Shown here in pieces: positions 1 through 9,328 of a DNA stretch of 64,000 nucleotides. The notes under the pieces are model-generated. The model did not search any database and was not told the origin of the DNA. It saw nothing but the letters and a program-made list of their open reading frames with translations. Origin of the DNA: Pseudomonas sp. K2I15 (lineage in GTDB: Bacteria; Pseudomonadota; Gammaproteobacteria; Pseudomonadales; Pseudomonadaceae). Position 1 is the first letter of the stretch. Each line of letters begins with the position of its first letter. Made by a program: the position numbers and the translations under genes. The stretch lies in assembly GCF_002204795.1 (NCBI RefSeq), contig NZ_NIXO01000016.1:44505-108504 (forward strand), in the 5' to 3' direction.

Positions 1-2
1 AA

Positions 3-251
3 ACCAGCCTGCTGGATGACCGTCACCACGTGCGCATCCAAAGCATGCTGGAACACAGCCAGGCCCTGAAAGTGATCTACGAGAAGCGCCTGGCGCTGCA
101 ACAGATCTGGCTGAAAACCAGCACCAATGGGCACGACATGCTGGCCGCGATCAAGGAATGGGTACACGAGGCCGAGGCCAGCGGGATTCAATCCCTGCGG
201 GACTTTGCCCATCAGTTGAAGACCTATTCGCTGCGGCCTGCCGCGGTCTGA
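3..251 (+). CDS. C-terminal 82 residues of a fatty acid desaturase (partial)
   Basis: The frame is open from base 3, so the gene starts outside the window. The tail is a helical, charged segment ending LKTYSLRPAAV. It resembles the C-terminus of the DesA-type acyl-lipid desaturase of Pseudomonas, a membrane di-iron enzyme that introduces double bonds into phospholipid acyl chains. The catalytic His boxes would lie upstream and cannot be checked. The gene order desaturase then GGDEF protein matches what I recall for P. aeruginosa desA and its neighbour, which supports the call. Confidence 0.65.
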   Translation, partial: TSLLDDRHHVRIQSMLEHSQALKVIYEKRLALQQIWLKTSTNGHDMLAAIKEWVHEAEASGIQSLRDFAHQLKTYSLRPAAV

Positions 252-256
252 TTATT

Positions 257-354
257 GTAGGACCGAGCTTGCTCGCGAAGGGCCCAAATACACCGCGTGC
301 ATCCAGACAGCACGCGTTATCGTTGACGCCCTTCGCGAGCAAGATCGCTCCTAC
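257..354. repeat. REPIN (two inverted REP sequences)
   Basis: A GTAGGACCGAGCTTGCTCGC arm at 257-276 faces its inverted partner, which ends in GATCGCTCCTAC at 343-354. About 50 bases of unrelated sequence lie between them. This is the usual REPIN layout of fluorescent pseudomonads, mobilised by RAYT transposases encoded elsewhere. It fills the gap between the desaturase and the GGDEF gene. The first arm has GGACC where the consensus has GGAGC. Confidence 0.9.
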
Positions 355-507
355 ATGTTTCTGGCGCCATTTCTTGGTCGCCTCAAATCGACACCAATAA
401 CTGAACTTCGCTGCAAATCGCCCCTCTCAAACAACACTTCGCCATCCCGGCGGCCCTTGTTGTGACCGTTGCCCAACCCCGCGGCACGCCCAGAGAGAGT
501 TGTGCCG

Positions 508-1506
508 ATGGTCCAGGAAAAGACCTTCACCGACACCCCCGTCCATGACCAGCCACGACCGGCAGCCGCCGCTACGTTGCTGGCGCTGATGCATGCCCAG
601 GGCGAAGTGGAACGCTTGAGTGAACGCGAGCAACTGCTGAGTTCGCTGCTGGTCAGCGTGAATGCCGTGCTTTGGGCCATGGAGTGGGACACCCGCCGCG
701 TGCTGTATGTCAGCCCGGCCTATGAGCGGGTTTTCGGACGTACGGCGGGCATGCTGCTGACCGACCATCGGGAATGGAGCAACAGCATTCACCCCGAAGA
801 CCTCGACTACGCCGAGCACAGCCTGGCCCAAGTGCTGCACAGCGGCGCCGTGGAAGACCGCGAGTACCGCATCATCACCGCCGACGGGCAGATCCGCTGG
901 CTCAGCGACAAGTGCTATATCAACCAGCAGGCCGAGCCAGGCCAGCCGGTGATCGTGGTGGGCATGGCCGAAGACATCACCGACAAGAAGCAGCTGGAAC
1001 TGGAGCTGCACCGCCTGGCCACCACCGACGTGCTGACCCGCAGCAGCAACCGCCGGCACTTCTTCGAGTGCGCCCACCACGAGTTCGAGCGCGCGTGCCT
1101 GCAGGGCACGCCGTTGGCGTTCCTGTTGCTGGATATCGATGACTTCAAAGTGATCAACGACACCTACGGCCACCTGGAGGGCGATCAGGTGTTGCAGCGT
1201 ATCGCCGAGAGCGGTCGAGGGGTTTTGCGCCGTGGCGACCTGTTCGGACGCATTGGCGGCGAAGAATTCGCCGCAGTACTGCCCGGTTGCGCGCCGGAGA
1301 TGGCAATGCAGGTGGCTGAACGGCTGGGGCACGAGATTGCGCAACTGAGTTTCAGCCATCACGGTGAGAGCTACGCAGTCACCGTCAGCCAGGGCCTGGC
1401 CAGCCTGACCGCCGAAGATGCCAACGTGGACAGCCTGTTCGCCCGCGCCGACGCCGCGATGTACGAGGCCAAACGCCAAGGCAAAAACCGCGTGCTCACG
1501 GGCTGA
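508..1506 (+). CDS. PAS-GGDEF diguanylate cyclase
   Basis: A 332-aa soluble protein. A PAS_3-type domain (roughly residues 40-150) ends in the usual VVGMAEDITDKK linker into a GGDEF domain (about 165-330). The active site is GRIGGEEF (GGEEF variant, expected to be active). An RRGD motif five residues upstream fits the RxxD inhibitory I-site that binds c-di-GMP. It should make c-di-GMP from two GTP in response to the PAS signal. I chose the ATG at 508, which has AGAGAG about 10 bases upstream, over a TTG at 469 with no ribosome site. No signal peptide or membrane segment is seen. Confidence 0.88.
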   Translation: MVQEKTFTDTPVHDQPRPAAAATLLALMHAQGEVERLSEREQLLSSLLVSVNAVLWAMEWDTRRVLYVSPAYERVFGRTAGMLLTDHREWSNSIHPEDLDYAEHSLAQVLHSGAVEDREYRIITADGQIRWLSDKCYINQQAEPGQPVIVVGMAEDITDKKQLELELHRLATTDVLTRSSNRRHFFECAHHEFERACLQGTPLAFLLLDIDDFKVINDTYGHLEGDQVLQRIAESGRGVLRRGDLFGRIGGEEFAAVLPGCAPEMAMQVAERLGHEIAQLSFSHHGESYAVTVSQGLASLTAEDANVDSLFARADAAMYEAKRQGKNRVLTG

Positions 1507-1508
1507 CG

Positions 1509-2717
1509 CTACACCTTGCGCATACGCGCCAATTCCGGAAAACCCACCTTGAGCAAGCGCGCCGTCTTGCCTTTAGCCAACGCCTCGACGCCTTCATGTT
1601 CGGTCAAGCGCGCCAGTTGCGCCGCCAGGTTCACCACCAGCGCTTCCCGGGAATACACCCCGCCCTCCAGCGAATAAATCGCCGCGATCAACTGGCGCAA
1701 CTCCAGCGGCAAGCGCCAGCGTGTGCGCAATGCCGAGCCATAGGCCGCGCCGAAGGTGTAGAGGGACTCGCCAATCGCTTCGTCATCCAACTCGCCGCCG
1801 CCCTGTAGCCAGTCTTGCAAACAGCGCAACAAGGCCAGGTCGCCCAGGCGATGGAGGATGCCGGCGCTGTAGCAGCGCTCGTGATCCAGGTCGAGCATGC
1901 GCGCCAAACTGCGGGCGTAATCGGCGGTACGCTGGGACAACTGCCAGTAACGCTCGGCGTAATCCTTAAGGCTCGGGTCGGTCAGCACCACGTTGTGTTT
2001 GAGGGCGAGCCCCAGGATCAGGTTCATGCTTTGCCCGGCCGCCAGCTTGTGCAGGGCCATGGCCAATGTGTGCACCGGCGAGCCGTGATGGCCGGCGCTG
2101 TTGGCGGCGGCGATCAGCACAGCGGTGATTTGCGGGTCCATGCGCACCTGTTCTTCCAGGCGCTTGAGGTCCAGGCCTTCCGGTTCCAGGCTGTGCTGCA
2201 CCGCAGCCTTCACGTCGACCCGCAGCGGCGCACCGTCGGACGCTTCGCGGCGCCGCTCCAGAAACACCGGCAAGGTCATGCCTGGCGCCAGGGCCGGGAC
2301 TTCGCAGTACACCGTTTCACCTTCGTTCAGCAGCAAGTCTTGCAGGCGCTGGGTCAGGCTTTCCATGTTCAGGGGTTTGGTCAGGTACGCCGTCGGCGCC
2401 AGGGGCAAGGCTTCGCGTACGCTGGCGCTGTCGTTGCGGGTGCTCAGCAGGATAAACGGCAACAACGGCGAACGCCGTTGCTGGCGCACGCTGTGCAACA
2501 GGCTCAGGCCATCGACGCCGGGCAGCTCCCAGTCGGCGATGATCAGGTCATAGGGTTTCTCTCGCAGCAGCTCGGCGGCACGCTGGCCATCGGCACACAC
2601 ATCCAGCCGTGCATCACAGCGCACATTCAGCAACACCTGCTTGAGCAAATCCCGGGACCAGGGGTCGGCCTCGGCAATCAACACACGGGGTACAGCCGGT
2701 AAATCAACAGCAGTCAT
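1509..2717 (-). CDS. Response regulator with REC and HDOD domains
   Basis: 402 aa, convergent with the GGDEF gene (2 bases between the stops). The N-terminal receiver domain (about residues 10-130) shows acidic residues near LIAEAD, the phospho-acceptor Asp in DLIIADWELPGVDG and the conserved Lys in YLTKPL. The C-terminal half (about 180-380) is an HDOD domain, a catalytically inactive relative of HD domains common in signalling proteins. There is no DNA-binding or enzymatic output domain. The role is inferred to be protein-level regulation, perhaps linked to the neighbouring c-di-GMP enzyme. Confidence 0.85.
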   Translation of the reverse strand: MTAVDLPAVPRVLIAEADPWSRDLLKQVLLNVRCDARLDVCADGQRAAELLREKPYDLIIADWELPGVDGLSLLHSVRQQRRSPLLPFILLSTRNDSASVREALPLAPTAYLTKPLNMESLTQRLQDLLLNEGETVYCEVPALAPGMTLPVFLERRREASDGAPLRVDVKAAVQHSLEPEGLDLKRLEEQVRMDPQITAVLIAAANSAGHHGSPVHTLAMALHKLAAGQSMNLILGLALKHNVVLTDPSLKDYAERYWQLSQRTADYARSLARMLDLDHERCYSAGILHRLGDLALLRCLQDWLQGGGELDDEAIGESLYTFGAAYGSALRTRWRLPLELRQLIAAIYSLEGGVYSREALVVNLAAQLARLTEHEGVEALAKGKTARLLKVGFPELARMRKV

Positions 2718-2805
2718 CCAGCACGCTCCATCGGCAATACCAGCACCTTAGACAAAGGAGCCGCGGGCGTACAATGAACAACCGCTGAATACCGTTCATC
2801 GGGCA

Positions 2806-2834
2806 CAAAAAAACCCGCCTGGGCGGGTTTTTTG
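2806..2834 (-). terminator. Intrinsic terminator downstream of gabT
   Basis: A perfect GC-rich stem (AAACCCGCC at 2811-2819 with GGCGGGTTT at 2822-2830) is flanked by A and T runs on either side. Read on the minus strand it lies 20 bases after the gabT stop and ends in a T-run. Its symmetry means it could also work in the other direction. Confidence 0.9.
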
Positions 2835-2854
2835 TCGATCAGGTCAACGTTCGA

Positions 2855-4132
2855 TCACAGCTCGGAGAAGCACTCTTCGATGATCGCCAGGCCCTTGTCC
2901 AACTGCTCGTCGGGCGAGGTCAGCGGAACCAGCACGCGCAACACATTGCCGTAGGTGCCGCAAGACAGCAGGATCAAGCCCTTGTCGCGAGCCTTGGCCA
3001 CCACGGATGCAACAGCAGCAGCGTTCGGCTTGTGGCTGTCGCCATCTTCGAACAGTTCGACCGCAATCATCGCGCCCAAGGCACGCACTTCACCGATCAC
3101 CGGGTACTTGGCCTGGATAGCTTTCAGGCCGGTTACCAGGCGCTCGCCGACAGCCTTGCAGCGGTCCAGCAGGTGCTCTTCTTCGAACACTTCCATGACG
3201 GCCAGGGCCGCAGCGCAAGCGATCGGGCTACCGGCGTAAGTGCCGCCCAGGCCGCCTGGAGCGATGGCGTCCATGTATTCCGCCTTGCCGCACACACCGG
3301 CCAGCGGGAAGCCGCCCGCGATGGATTTGGCGAAGGTGGTCAAGTCGGCAGCAACGCCCATCTGTTCCATGGCGAAGAAGGTGCCGGTACGGCCAGCGCC
3401 GGTTTGCACTTCGTCGGCGATCAGCAGGATGCCGTGCTTGTCGCACAGTTCGCGCAGGCGCTTCATGAAGGATTTAGGCGCGACGTAGAAACCGCCCTCG
3501 CCCTGCACTGGCTCGATGATGATGGCAGCGATATCACGCGGCTCGGCATCATTTTTGAAGATGCGTTCGATGCTGGCGATGGAATCGTCATCGCTCACAC
3601 CGTGCAGTTCGTTCGGGAACAGCGCACGGAACACGCCGCCTGGCATCAGGCCCATGCCCGCCGAGTACGGCACGACTTTACCGGTCAGGCCCAGGGTCAT
3701 CATGGTGCGACCGTGGTACGCGCCGGTGAAGGCGATCACGCCAGCACGGCCAGTGGCGGCACGAGCGATTTTCACGGCGTTTTCTACCGCTTCGGAACCG
3801 GTGGTGACCAGCAAGGTTTTCTTGGTGAAATCACCTGGCACCTTGGCGTTGATCTTTTCGCACACTTCAACATACGGCTCGTACGCCAGCACCTGGAAGC
3901 AAGTGTGGGTCAGCTTGTTGAGTTGCTCGGTCACGGCCGCGATGATTTTCGGGTGCACGTGACCGGTGTTCAGCACGGCGATACCGCCGGCGAAGTCGAT
4001 GAACTCGCGACCTTCAACGTCGGTCACGGTGGCGTTCTTCGCCGACTCGGCGAAGATCGGGTGAATCTGGCCAACACCGCGTGGTACAGCGGCTTCGCGG
4101 CGTTTCATCAGGGATGCGTTGGTCTTGCTCAT
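2855..4132 (-). CDS. gabT: 4-aminobutyrate aminotransferase
   Basis: 425 aa, the normal length for GabT. A class III PLP-dependent aminotransferase that moves the amino group of GABA to 2-oxoglutarate, giving succinate semialdehyde and glutamate. Visible motifs are the PLP region TTGSEAVENAVKIARAATGR, the LLIADEVQTGAGRTG block and the Schiff-base Lys in TFAKSIAGGFPLAG. I chose the start MSKTNAS at 4132, preceded by GAGGACTTT, over an ATG-less extension to 4150. It lies 182 bases downstream of gabD on the same strand, so the two probably work as one catabolic unit in the cytoplasm. Confidence 0.95.
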   Translation of the reverse strand: MSKTNASLMKRREAAVPRGVGQIHPIFAESAKNATVTDVEGREFIDFAGGIAVLNTGHVHPKIIAAVTEQLNKLTHTCFQVLAYEPYVEVCEKINAKVPGDFTKKTLLVTTGSEAVENAVKIARAATGRAGVIAFTGAYHGRTMMTLGLTGKVVPYSAGMGLMPGGVFRALFPNELHGVSDDDSIASIERIFKNDAEPRDIAAIIIEPVQGEGGFYVAPKSFMKRLRELCDKHGILLIADEVQTGAGRTGTFFAMEQMGVAADLTTFAKSIAGGFPLAGVCGKAEYMDAIAPGGLGGTYAGSPIACAAALAVMEVFEEEHLLDRCKAVGERLVTGLKAIQAKYPVIGEVRALGAMIAVELFEDGDSHKPNAAAVASVVAKARDKGLILLSCGTYGNVLRVLVPLTSPDEQLDKGLAIIEECFSEL

Positions 4133-4314
4133 AAAGTCCTCATTCGCCACTCATCGGGTGGCGCGGTCCAAGGAATACGTGGCGGGGAGGCAACTACGGC
4201 AGCATGCGATGATCGACTGCCACAGCTTTCCCGGCCACTACGAATAACGGTGTGAAGCACACAAAGGGACAGCGCTCTCGTGCCCTTTGCGTTTGCAACA
4301 ATCCTTTACCCGGC

Positions 4315-5757
4315 TTAGATGCCCAGGCAGAGGTATTTGATTTCCAGGTAATCCTCGATCCCGTACTTGGAGCCTTCACGGCCCAGGCCCGACGCCTTGA
4401 TGCCGCCGAACGGCGCCACTTCGTTGGAGATCAACCCGGTGTTGACGCCAACCATGCCGTATTCCAGGGCTTCAGCCACACGGAACACACGGCCCAGGTC
4501 GCGGGCATAGAAGTAGGAAGCCAGGCCGAACTCGGTGTCGTTGGACATCGCGATCACTTCAGCTTCGTCTTTGAAGCGGAACAGCGGCGCCAATGGGCCG
4601 AAGGTTTCTTCCTTGGCCACGGCGGCATTCTTCGGCACGTTGACCAGGATGGTCGGCTCGAAGAAGTTGCCTTCCATCACCTTGCCACCCGCCAGCAGGG
4701 TTGCGCCTTTGCTCAGGGCATCAGCGATGTGCTCCTGAACCTTGGCCACGGCCTTCTCGTCGATCAGCGGGCCAGTGGTGGTGCCTTCTTCCAGACCGTT
4801 GCCGATCTTCAGCTTGGCCACGGCCACTTTCAGCTTCTCGGCGAACGCGTCGTATACCGAATCCTGGATGTACAGACGGTTGGCGCAGACGCAGGTCTGG
4901 CCGTTGTTGCGGTACTTGGAGATGATCGCGCCTTCGACGGCCTTATCCAGGTCTGCGTCGTCAAACACGATGAACGGCGCGTTGCCGCCCAGTTCCAGAG
5001 AGACCTTCTTGATGTCCTTGGCGCATTCGGCCATCAGCTGGCGACCGATTTCGGTGGAACCGGTGAAGGACAATTTACGCACGATCGGGTTGCTGGTCAG
5101 CTCGCTGCCGATATCACCGGCGCTGCCGGAGACCACGCTGAACACGCCTTTAGGAATGCCGGCACGCTGGGCCAGTTCAGCCAGGGCGAACGCCGAGAAC
5201 GGGGTTTGCGACGCAGGCTTGAGCACCATGGTGCAACCGGCGGCCAGGGCCGGGCCGGCTTTACGGGTGATCATCGCAGCCGGGAAGTTCCACGGCGTGA
5301 TGGCGGCGGTAACACCGATCGGTTGTTTGATCACGATCAGGCGCTTGTCCGGCTGGTGGCCGGGAATCACATCACCGTAGACACGCTTGGCTTCTTCGGC
5401 GAACCACTCGATGAACGAAGCGGCGTAAACGATTTCGCCCTTGGCTTCGGCCAGCGGCTTGCCTTGTTCCAGGGTCATCAGGCGAGCCAGGTCTTCCTGG
5501 TTCTCGATGATCAGCTCGAACCAGCGACGCAGCTTGTTGGCGCGGTCCTTGGCGGTGAGTGCACGCCAGGCCGGCAGGGCCTTGTCAGCTGCTTCAATGG
5601 CACGACGGGTTTCGGCCGCGCCCATTTTTGGCACGGTACCGAGGATTTCGCCGGTGGCGGGGTTATTGACCTTGATCGTTTGACCGTTGTCCGCATCGAC
5701 CCAAGCGCCATCAATGAAGGCTTGCTGGCGGAACAACTGGGTGTCTTTGAGCTGCAT
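4315..5757 (-). CDS. gabD: NADP-dependent succinate-semialdehyde dehydrogenase
   Basis: 480 aa, as expected for GabD. It oxidises succinate semialdehyde to succinate, the second step of GABA use. The aldehyde dehydrogenase motifs are intact: SLELGGNAPFIVFDDAD with the general-base Glu, and the catalytic Cys in NNGQTCVCANRLY. The start at 5757 (MQLKDTQL) has AAGGAAAGC just upstream; a longer frame to 5844 lacks a ribosome site. It lies upstream of gabT with 182 bases between. That gap holds an imperfect stem (AAAGGG near 4264 with CCCTTT near 4283) without a T-run, so I do not call a terminator there. Confidence 0.95.
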   Translation of the reverse strand: MQLKDTQLFRQQAFIDGAWVDADNGQTIKVNNPATGEILGTVPKMGAAETRRAIEAADKALPAWRALTAKDRANKLRRWFELIIENQEDLARLMTLEQGKPLAEAKGEIVYAASFIEWFAEEAKRVYGDVIPGHQPDKRLIVIKQPIGVTAAITPWNFPAAMITRKAGPALAAGCTMVLKPASQTPFSAFALAELAQRAGIPKGVFSVVSGSAGDIGSELTSNPIVRKLSFTGSTEIGRQLMAECAKDIKKVSLELGGNAPFIVFDDADLDKAVEGAIISKYRNNGQTCVCANRLYIQDSVYDAFAEKLKVAVAKLKIGNGLEEGTTTGPLIDEKAVAKVQEHIADALSKGATLLAGGKVMEGNFFEPTILVNVPKNAAVAKEETFGPLAPLFRFKDEAEVIAMSNDTEFGLASYFYARDLGRVFRVAEALEYGMVGVNTGLISNEVAPFGGIKASGLGREGSKYGIEDYLEIKYLCLGI

Positions 5758-5911
5758 GTCGGCTTTCCTTAACAGCACCGCGCACGCGCGGAGCGAATTA
5801 GAGTTGTTGAAAGGCGCCTTGAGGGCTGCCGTCAGGGAAATCATTCACTGGGCTGAAGCACGTAAATAGCGCACGAAAAGACAAATGTGCGGTTCAGCAC
5901 CCAGACAAGAG

Positions 5912-5929
5912 CGTTTGAAATCTCAAACG
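5912..5929. promoter_or_regulatory. Inverted repeat upstream of gabD (candidate operator)
   Basis: A perfect 7+7 inverted repeat with a 4-base spacer (CGTTTGA-AATC-TCAAACG) lies 155 bases upstream of the gabD start. A second palindrome, ATCCTAGGAT, follows at about 5932-5941. The remaining 5758-6152 region holds no gene that I can support. GABA genes are usually controlled by a dedicated activator, which is not in this window. The site is a candidate only, with no known motif matched. Confidence 0.4.
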
Positions 5930-6152
5930 AATCCTAGGATCAATGGGGGTACAGGGCAATAGTCTGTTCGAAAAAAAGAACGAAAACGGCGCATTTGCTC
6001 CATTTTTCTGATCAGCGTATTTCAGGCGAGTTCCACCGCATTGCGTCGAGACGCCCGGCACAGGGCATCAGCGGCGCGTATTCCTACCGGCAGGCGGCCA
6101 AAAAGCGGCATGGACGCCCAAGGTCGACATGGGTATGATGTCGCCCGCACAA

Positions 6153-6229
6153 GCATCCGTAGCTCAGCTGGATAGAGTACTGCCCTCCGAAGGCAGGGGT
6201 CGTGGGTTCGAATCCCGCCGGGTGCACCA
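6153..6229 (+). tRNA. tRNA-Arg (anticodon CCG)
   Basis: A 77-base cloverleaf with encoded CCA. The acceptor stem is GCATCCG with CGGGTGC, the D-arm includes AGCTCAGCTGGATAGAGTA, and the anticodon stem-loop is CTGCC-CTCCGAA-GGCAG, giving CCG (reads CGG, Arg). The T-arm is GTGGGTTCGAATCCCGC. A terminator follows at once. tRNA genes are common integration sites, and a defence segment begins directly downstream. Confidence 0.97.
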
Positions 6230-6240
6230 GATACAGATGA

Positions 6241-6275
6241 AAAAGCCCCAGGTCGAAAGGCCTGGGGCTTTTTTG
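6241..6275 (+). terminator. Intrinsic terminator of tRNA-Arg
   Basis: The stem is AGCCCCAGG with CCTGGGGCT, flanked by A5 and T6, starting 12 bases after the CCA end. It forms a strong rho-independent terminator that separates the tRNA from the ATPase gene. Confidence 0.93.
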
Positions 6276-6322
6276 TGGATAGAAATATTGCAATTGTGAC
6301 TCGCCGGCTGATCGCCTATACC

Positions 6323-7528
6323 ATGCGCGGGCTAGTATTTTCTGACGATCAATACGCAGGCGATGAAAAGCGCGCCGCTCGACGACCGCCGGTGAAGGTC
6401 GAAGGAATTGCCATAAGCATCGAATCGATTACGATCAATGGATTTAAAAGTGTCACGAACCTGACACTGGAACGCTTATCGCCATTCACTGCACTGGCCG
6501 GCTCGAACGGCGCAGGGAAAAGCAATATTACCGATGCTCTCGCTTTCTTTGGCGCCATCGTAAAACGAGGCGCCTCTACTGCGATTCGCGACTTTGGTGG
6601 CTTTCAACAAATCCACTGTTTCAAACATCGCAAACAAAAAAGAACAACCATCTCTTTCGAGATAAAAATTCAGATTGAACATGAAAATTTTGAGTACGCC
6701 CTCAAAATAGTTGAAATTGATAAAGCGCCTCAGGTGGTCGAAAACCTGAAAATCAACGGCACTCAATACATTGATCGCAAGCAGAATGGCGAAACAAAAG
6801 TAACGTTGACGGATTACTCGCCACTCCAGTCCTTCTTGGAATACCCCCAAGACATGACCGCGCTTATGTTATTAAGCAATTCTGCGCTGTATAAGTTTCT
6901 CACCAATATTCGCGTTTATCGCATTGATCCAATTGCCGCCAAAGAACCGGACAACTCGACTGCAGATGCAACAATGCTGGATAGCCATGGCAGAAACGTT
7001 GCAACCATGCTGTCTATTCTGGAGAAGGATAAGCACTTCCGCACTCAGGTTCTGGAGTGGATAGAGCTGATTGTTCCCGGCATGGAAAATGTCTCAACTG
7101 AAAAACAACGATTGGATAGCACCACTGTCATCACCTTCAAGGAAGAAGGGACAAGAACGCATTTCCCCGCGCGCTTAATTTCGGATGGCACTATTTACGC
7201 TTTATGCATAATGACTGCCGTGTTAAGTCGGACCTCGCAAGCCGGTTTAACTATTATCGAAGAGCCTGAACGGGGCATCCACCCAAAAGCGATTGGCGAG
7301 TTGGTTGCGCTCATGCGTGACAACGCCACCGTAGACCATCCGGTCTTTATTACTACCCACAGTGAATCAGTCGTGCGCAACCTTAACCCTGAAGAGCTCT
7401 GGCTAGTCAATAAGCTAGAAGGCCGGACGAACGTCAAGTGTGCTGCCGAATCAAGAGTCGATAAAAAACAAATCCCTCTTGATACCGCCTGGCTGACCAA
7501 TCTGTTTGACGGAGGTCTACCATGGTGA
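6323..7528 (+). CDS. AAA (RecF/OLD-like) ATPase, probable defence protein with doubtful start
   Basis: About 400 aa. Walker A is [10 protein letters not shown] near residue 60, Walker B is [15 protein letters not shown], and the switch region is [13 protein letters not shown]. This is the layout of AAA_21/OLD-type ABC ATPases. The following gene overlaps it and looks TOPRIM-like, so the pair resembles two-gene OLD or PARIS-style anti-phage systems (inference). The start is unclear. The ATG at 6323 has no ribosome site. AAGGA at 6402-6406 sits 6 bases before an in-frame ATA (6413), exactly where the ATPase fold begins ([12 protein letters not shown]). That suggests a mutated ATG. Base composition is clearly more AT-rich than in the flanking core genes. 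Confidence 0.75.
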   Translation: MRGLVFSDDQYAGDEKRAARRPPVKVEGIAISIESITINGFKSVTNLTLERLSPFTALAGSNGAGKSNITDALAFFGAIVKRGASTAIRDFGGFQQIHCFKHRKQKRTTISFEIKIQIEHENFEYALKIVEIDKAPQVVENLKINGTQYIDRKQNGETKVTLTDYSPLQSFLEYPQDMTALMLLSNSALYKFLTNIRVYRIDPIAAKEPDNSTADATMLDSHGRNVATMLSILEKDKHFRTQVLEWIELIVPGMENVSTEKQRLDSTTVITFKEEGTRTHFPARLISDGTIYALCIMTAVLSRTSQAGLTIIEEPERGIHPKAIGELVALMRDNATVDHPVFITTHSESVVRNLNPEELWLVNKLEGRTNVKCAAESRVDKKQIPLDTAWLTNLFDGGLPW

Positions 7529-8084
7529 GGGTAGGTTTTATTGTAGAAGGCGACTGCGAACGGATCGTAGTTGAATCTTCGAAGTTTAAAAATTATTGGG
7601 TGATGCGGGGTACGAACTCGTCACACCGGTAATCGACGCAAAAGGCGGAGGTAACCTTCTACCCCAAAATATCGAGGCGTTCACTCAGGTCCTTGAAACA
7701 CGGGGCGTAGAAAAAATCTATGTGCTTACCGACTTGGAGGACGATGACTCAGTTGATGTCGTCCGTAACCGTATACAGAACCGAAAACTGGAAACTGTCT
7801 TTGTAGCCGTGAAGGCTCTTGAAGCATGGGTCCTTGCAGACACTCAAGCAATGAGTCAATGGCTGAAGCAAGGGTACAACGAACCCCAACCAGAAATGAC
7901 GACCGACAAGCCTTATGATCGTCTCAAAGAAATCGCCAGAGAATTGGGCACCTCGGGGCCTGGTAACAAGCCAGCCTTTGCTAAAAAAATGATCAAGCAT
8001 TTTGGATTCAGTGTGGCGCGTGCAGCCGAACACCCAGCATGCCCAAGCGCTCGCGAGCTGGTTGAATACTTCCAGGCACCCTGA
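7522..8084 (+). pseudogene. TOPRIM-like (DUF4276-type) partner of the ATPase, frameshifted
   Basis: The reading frame starts at ATG 7522 ([16 protein letters not shown]), overlapping the ATPase stop. It runs out of frame after the A-run at 7588-7592 and stops at codon 38. The rest continues in another frame from about 7593 to 8084 (LLGDAGYELVTPVIDAKGGG onward). Adding one A restores a continuous protein of about 187 residues. An early Glu (VEGDCE) and a later acidic cluster (LTDLEDDDSV) are the pattern of a TOPRIM nuclease fold. No canonical -1 slippery heptamer is present, so this is probably a real lesion or a sequencing error, not programmed frameshifting. Confidence 0.72.
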
Positions 8085-8109
8085 TACCAGTGCACACGTA
8101 ACGTTGGTA

Positions 8110-8136
8110 AACCGAACTGAGTTCAGTTGTTCGGTT
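8110..8136. terminator. Hairpin between convergent genes
   Basis: AACCGAAC at 8110-8117 pairs with GTTCGGTT at 8129-8136, and the loop contains a further palindrome (AACTGAGTTCAGTT). It lies where the ATPase pair and jetD converge and overlaps the jetD stop. There is no long T-run, so terminator strength is uncertain. Confidence 0.45.
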
Positions 8137-9328
8137 CGAACTCTCCGGGAATTCCGGAGAGTTGCCTCAACGCTGCCATCAAACACCGATACCCCACATG
8201 TTCCTGCTCCAACCTCACCCCGCCCCCCAGCCGATTGTCCCGCAGCTCATTAAACACCGAGCGCTCCTCAGACGTGAGGTAAGGCAAGTCATGGACGACC
8301 TGACGATCCTCCTGCCCCCAGAATTGTGCGTGGGCATCAAGGGTGCTGCGATCCATCAACAATGACTCGACATGCCCAAACCGGCGGCGCAACTGGTCAA
8401 GAATCGCAAACCCATGTGTATCAATATCGCCCCAGTAGTAAATCATACAACTCGATAGCCAACTCGCTTGCCCTAGAGCTTCCCAGCCATAGCCCTTACC
8501 GAACACCACAATGGAGCCCGGCACGCGTGGGAAGGCTAGAAAGTTGGTTTCGTTCTCGGTCACAAAGATCCGCCTGACGGCAATATTCAACTGAGCAAAA
8601 CTGGCCGAATCAAGAGTGACATCAGGCAAGGTGGGGCCAGGCATCACGGCCAAGCGCTCATCCAGCACGCGAAAGCGGATCCCGGTGGGCTTATCAAGAA
8701 AACCATAACGGACAGAGAACTGTGTGACGCCTTTGTACTGCCGGGCGATAGCCTGCTCGGGCAGCACTTGGTCGAACAGCTCACTTAGTACTGCCTTGTG
8801 CCCTTCGATGAATTTGCTGCGAATGCCAGGTATGTCCACCTGTCGAAGGTAGATACCTGGCCGCGGATGTTCCGCCATCCAAGTCACCACATCCAGAAGC
8901 CCTGCCCAATCCCGCTCCAGTGCGATGGCCTGCAATGGCTGGCCCCTCAGCCAGTCGACAAGCAAGGGTTGACGCTGTCGGGTCAGTTCAAGCAGAACCT
9001 TGAAGTGCTGCGCCTCTCCCTCTTTGCCAATCAACGCAATAGCCTCTTCCAGCGAATCCACCCAGATGGACGTGGGCAAGCGTTGCGGCCCGACAACCCT
9101 ATGATTGACCTCCCGCCATTGGATCCGAATGCCGTCGACAGCACTGAGCTGCGCCACCCAGGTCCTGACCCTATCGAAGTTCTCACTCAGTTGCACAGTA
9201 TCCGGCCCTTTCAATATCAAGCGCCGTGGCTCCCAGGCCTCCTCGGTCACCAGAGGGCGCAGCAGATCGCCTCGTTGCCAGAGCCGCAATAATTGTTGTG
9301 TGAGATCCGCCTGCGAGGTCCATTTCAT
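8123..9328 (-). CDS. jetD: Wadjet type I nuclease subunit JetD
   Basis: 401 aa with the DUF3322 N-terminal and DUF2220 C-terminal architecture of JetD. The C-terminal part carries a TOPRIM-like acidic set: Glu in [13 protein letters not shown] and the [12 protein letters not shown] motif. In characterised Wadjet systems JetD cleaves circular plasmid DNA after loop extrusion by JetABC. The start codon overlaps the jetC stop in an ATGA, so translation is coupled. No truncation or missing catalytic residue is visible. It is last in the jetABCD operon. Confidence 0.92.
   Translation of the reverse strand: MKWTSQADLTQQLLRLWQRGDLLRPLVTEEAWEPRRLILKGPDTVQLSENFDRVRTWVAQLSAVDGIRIQWREVNHRVVGPQRLPTSIWVDSLEEAIALIGKEGEAQHFKVLLELTRQRQPLLVDWLRGQPLQAIALERDWAGLLDVVTWMAEHPRPGIYLRQVDIPGIRSKFIEGHKAVLSELFDQVLPEQAIARQYKGVTQFSVRYGFLDKPTGIRFRVLDERLAVMPGPTLPDVTLDSASFAQLNIAVRRIFVTENETNFLAFPRVPGSIVVFGKGYGWEALGQASWLSSCMIYYWGDIDTHGFAILDQLRRRFGHVESLLMDRSTLDAHAQFWGQEDRQVVHDLPYLTSEERSVFNELRDNRLGGGVRLEQEHVGYRCLMAALRQLSGIPGEFEPNN

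Noticed and set aside
427..1479. 350-aa frame on the minus strand opposite the GGDEF gene
   Set aside because: Shadow of a high-GC coding gene: low-complexity Val/Gln/His-rich translation, no domain, and the plus strand has clear PAS and GGDEF motifs.
3032..4255. 407-aa plus-strand frame opposite gabT
   Set aside because: gabT is certain from its PLP motifs, and the plus frame has no recognisable domain.
4262..4294. Hairpin between gabD and gabT as a terminator or attenuator
   Set aside because: The stem is short and interrupted and has no T-run on the transcribed strand.
5758..6152. Sigma-54 promoter before gabD
   Set aside because: No GG-N10-GC pair with acceptable flanks was found by eye.
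7585..7593. Programmed -1 frameshift in the TOPRIM-like gene
   Set aside because: No X_XXY_YYZ heptamer in the right frame (codons TTT AAA AAT) and the A-run is only five bases, so a lesion or sequencing error is more likely.
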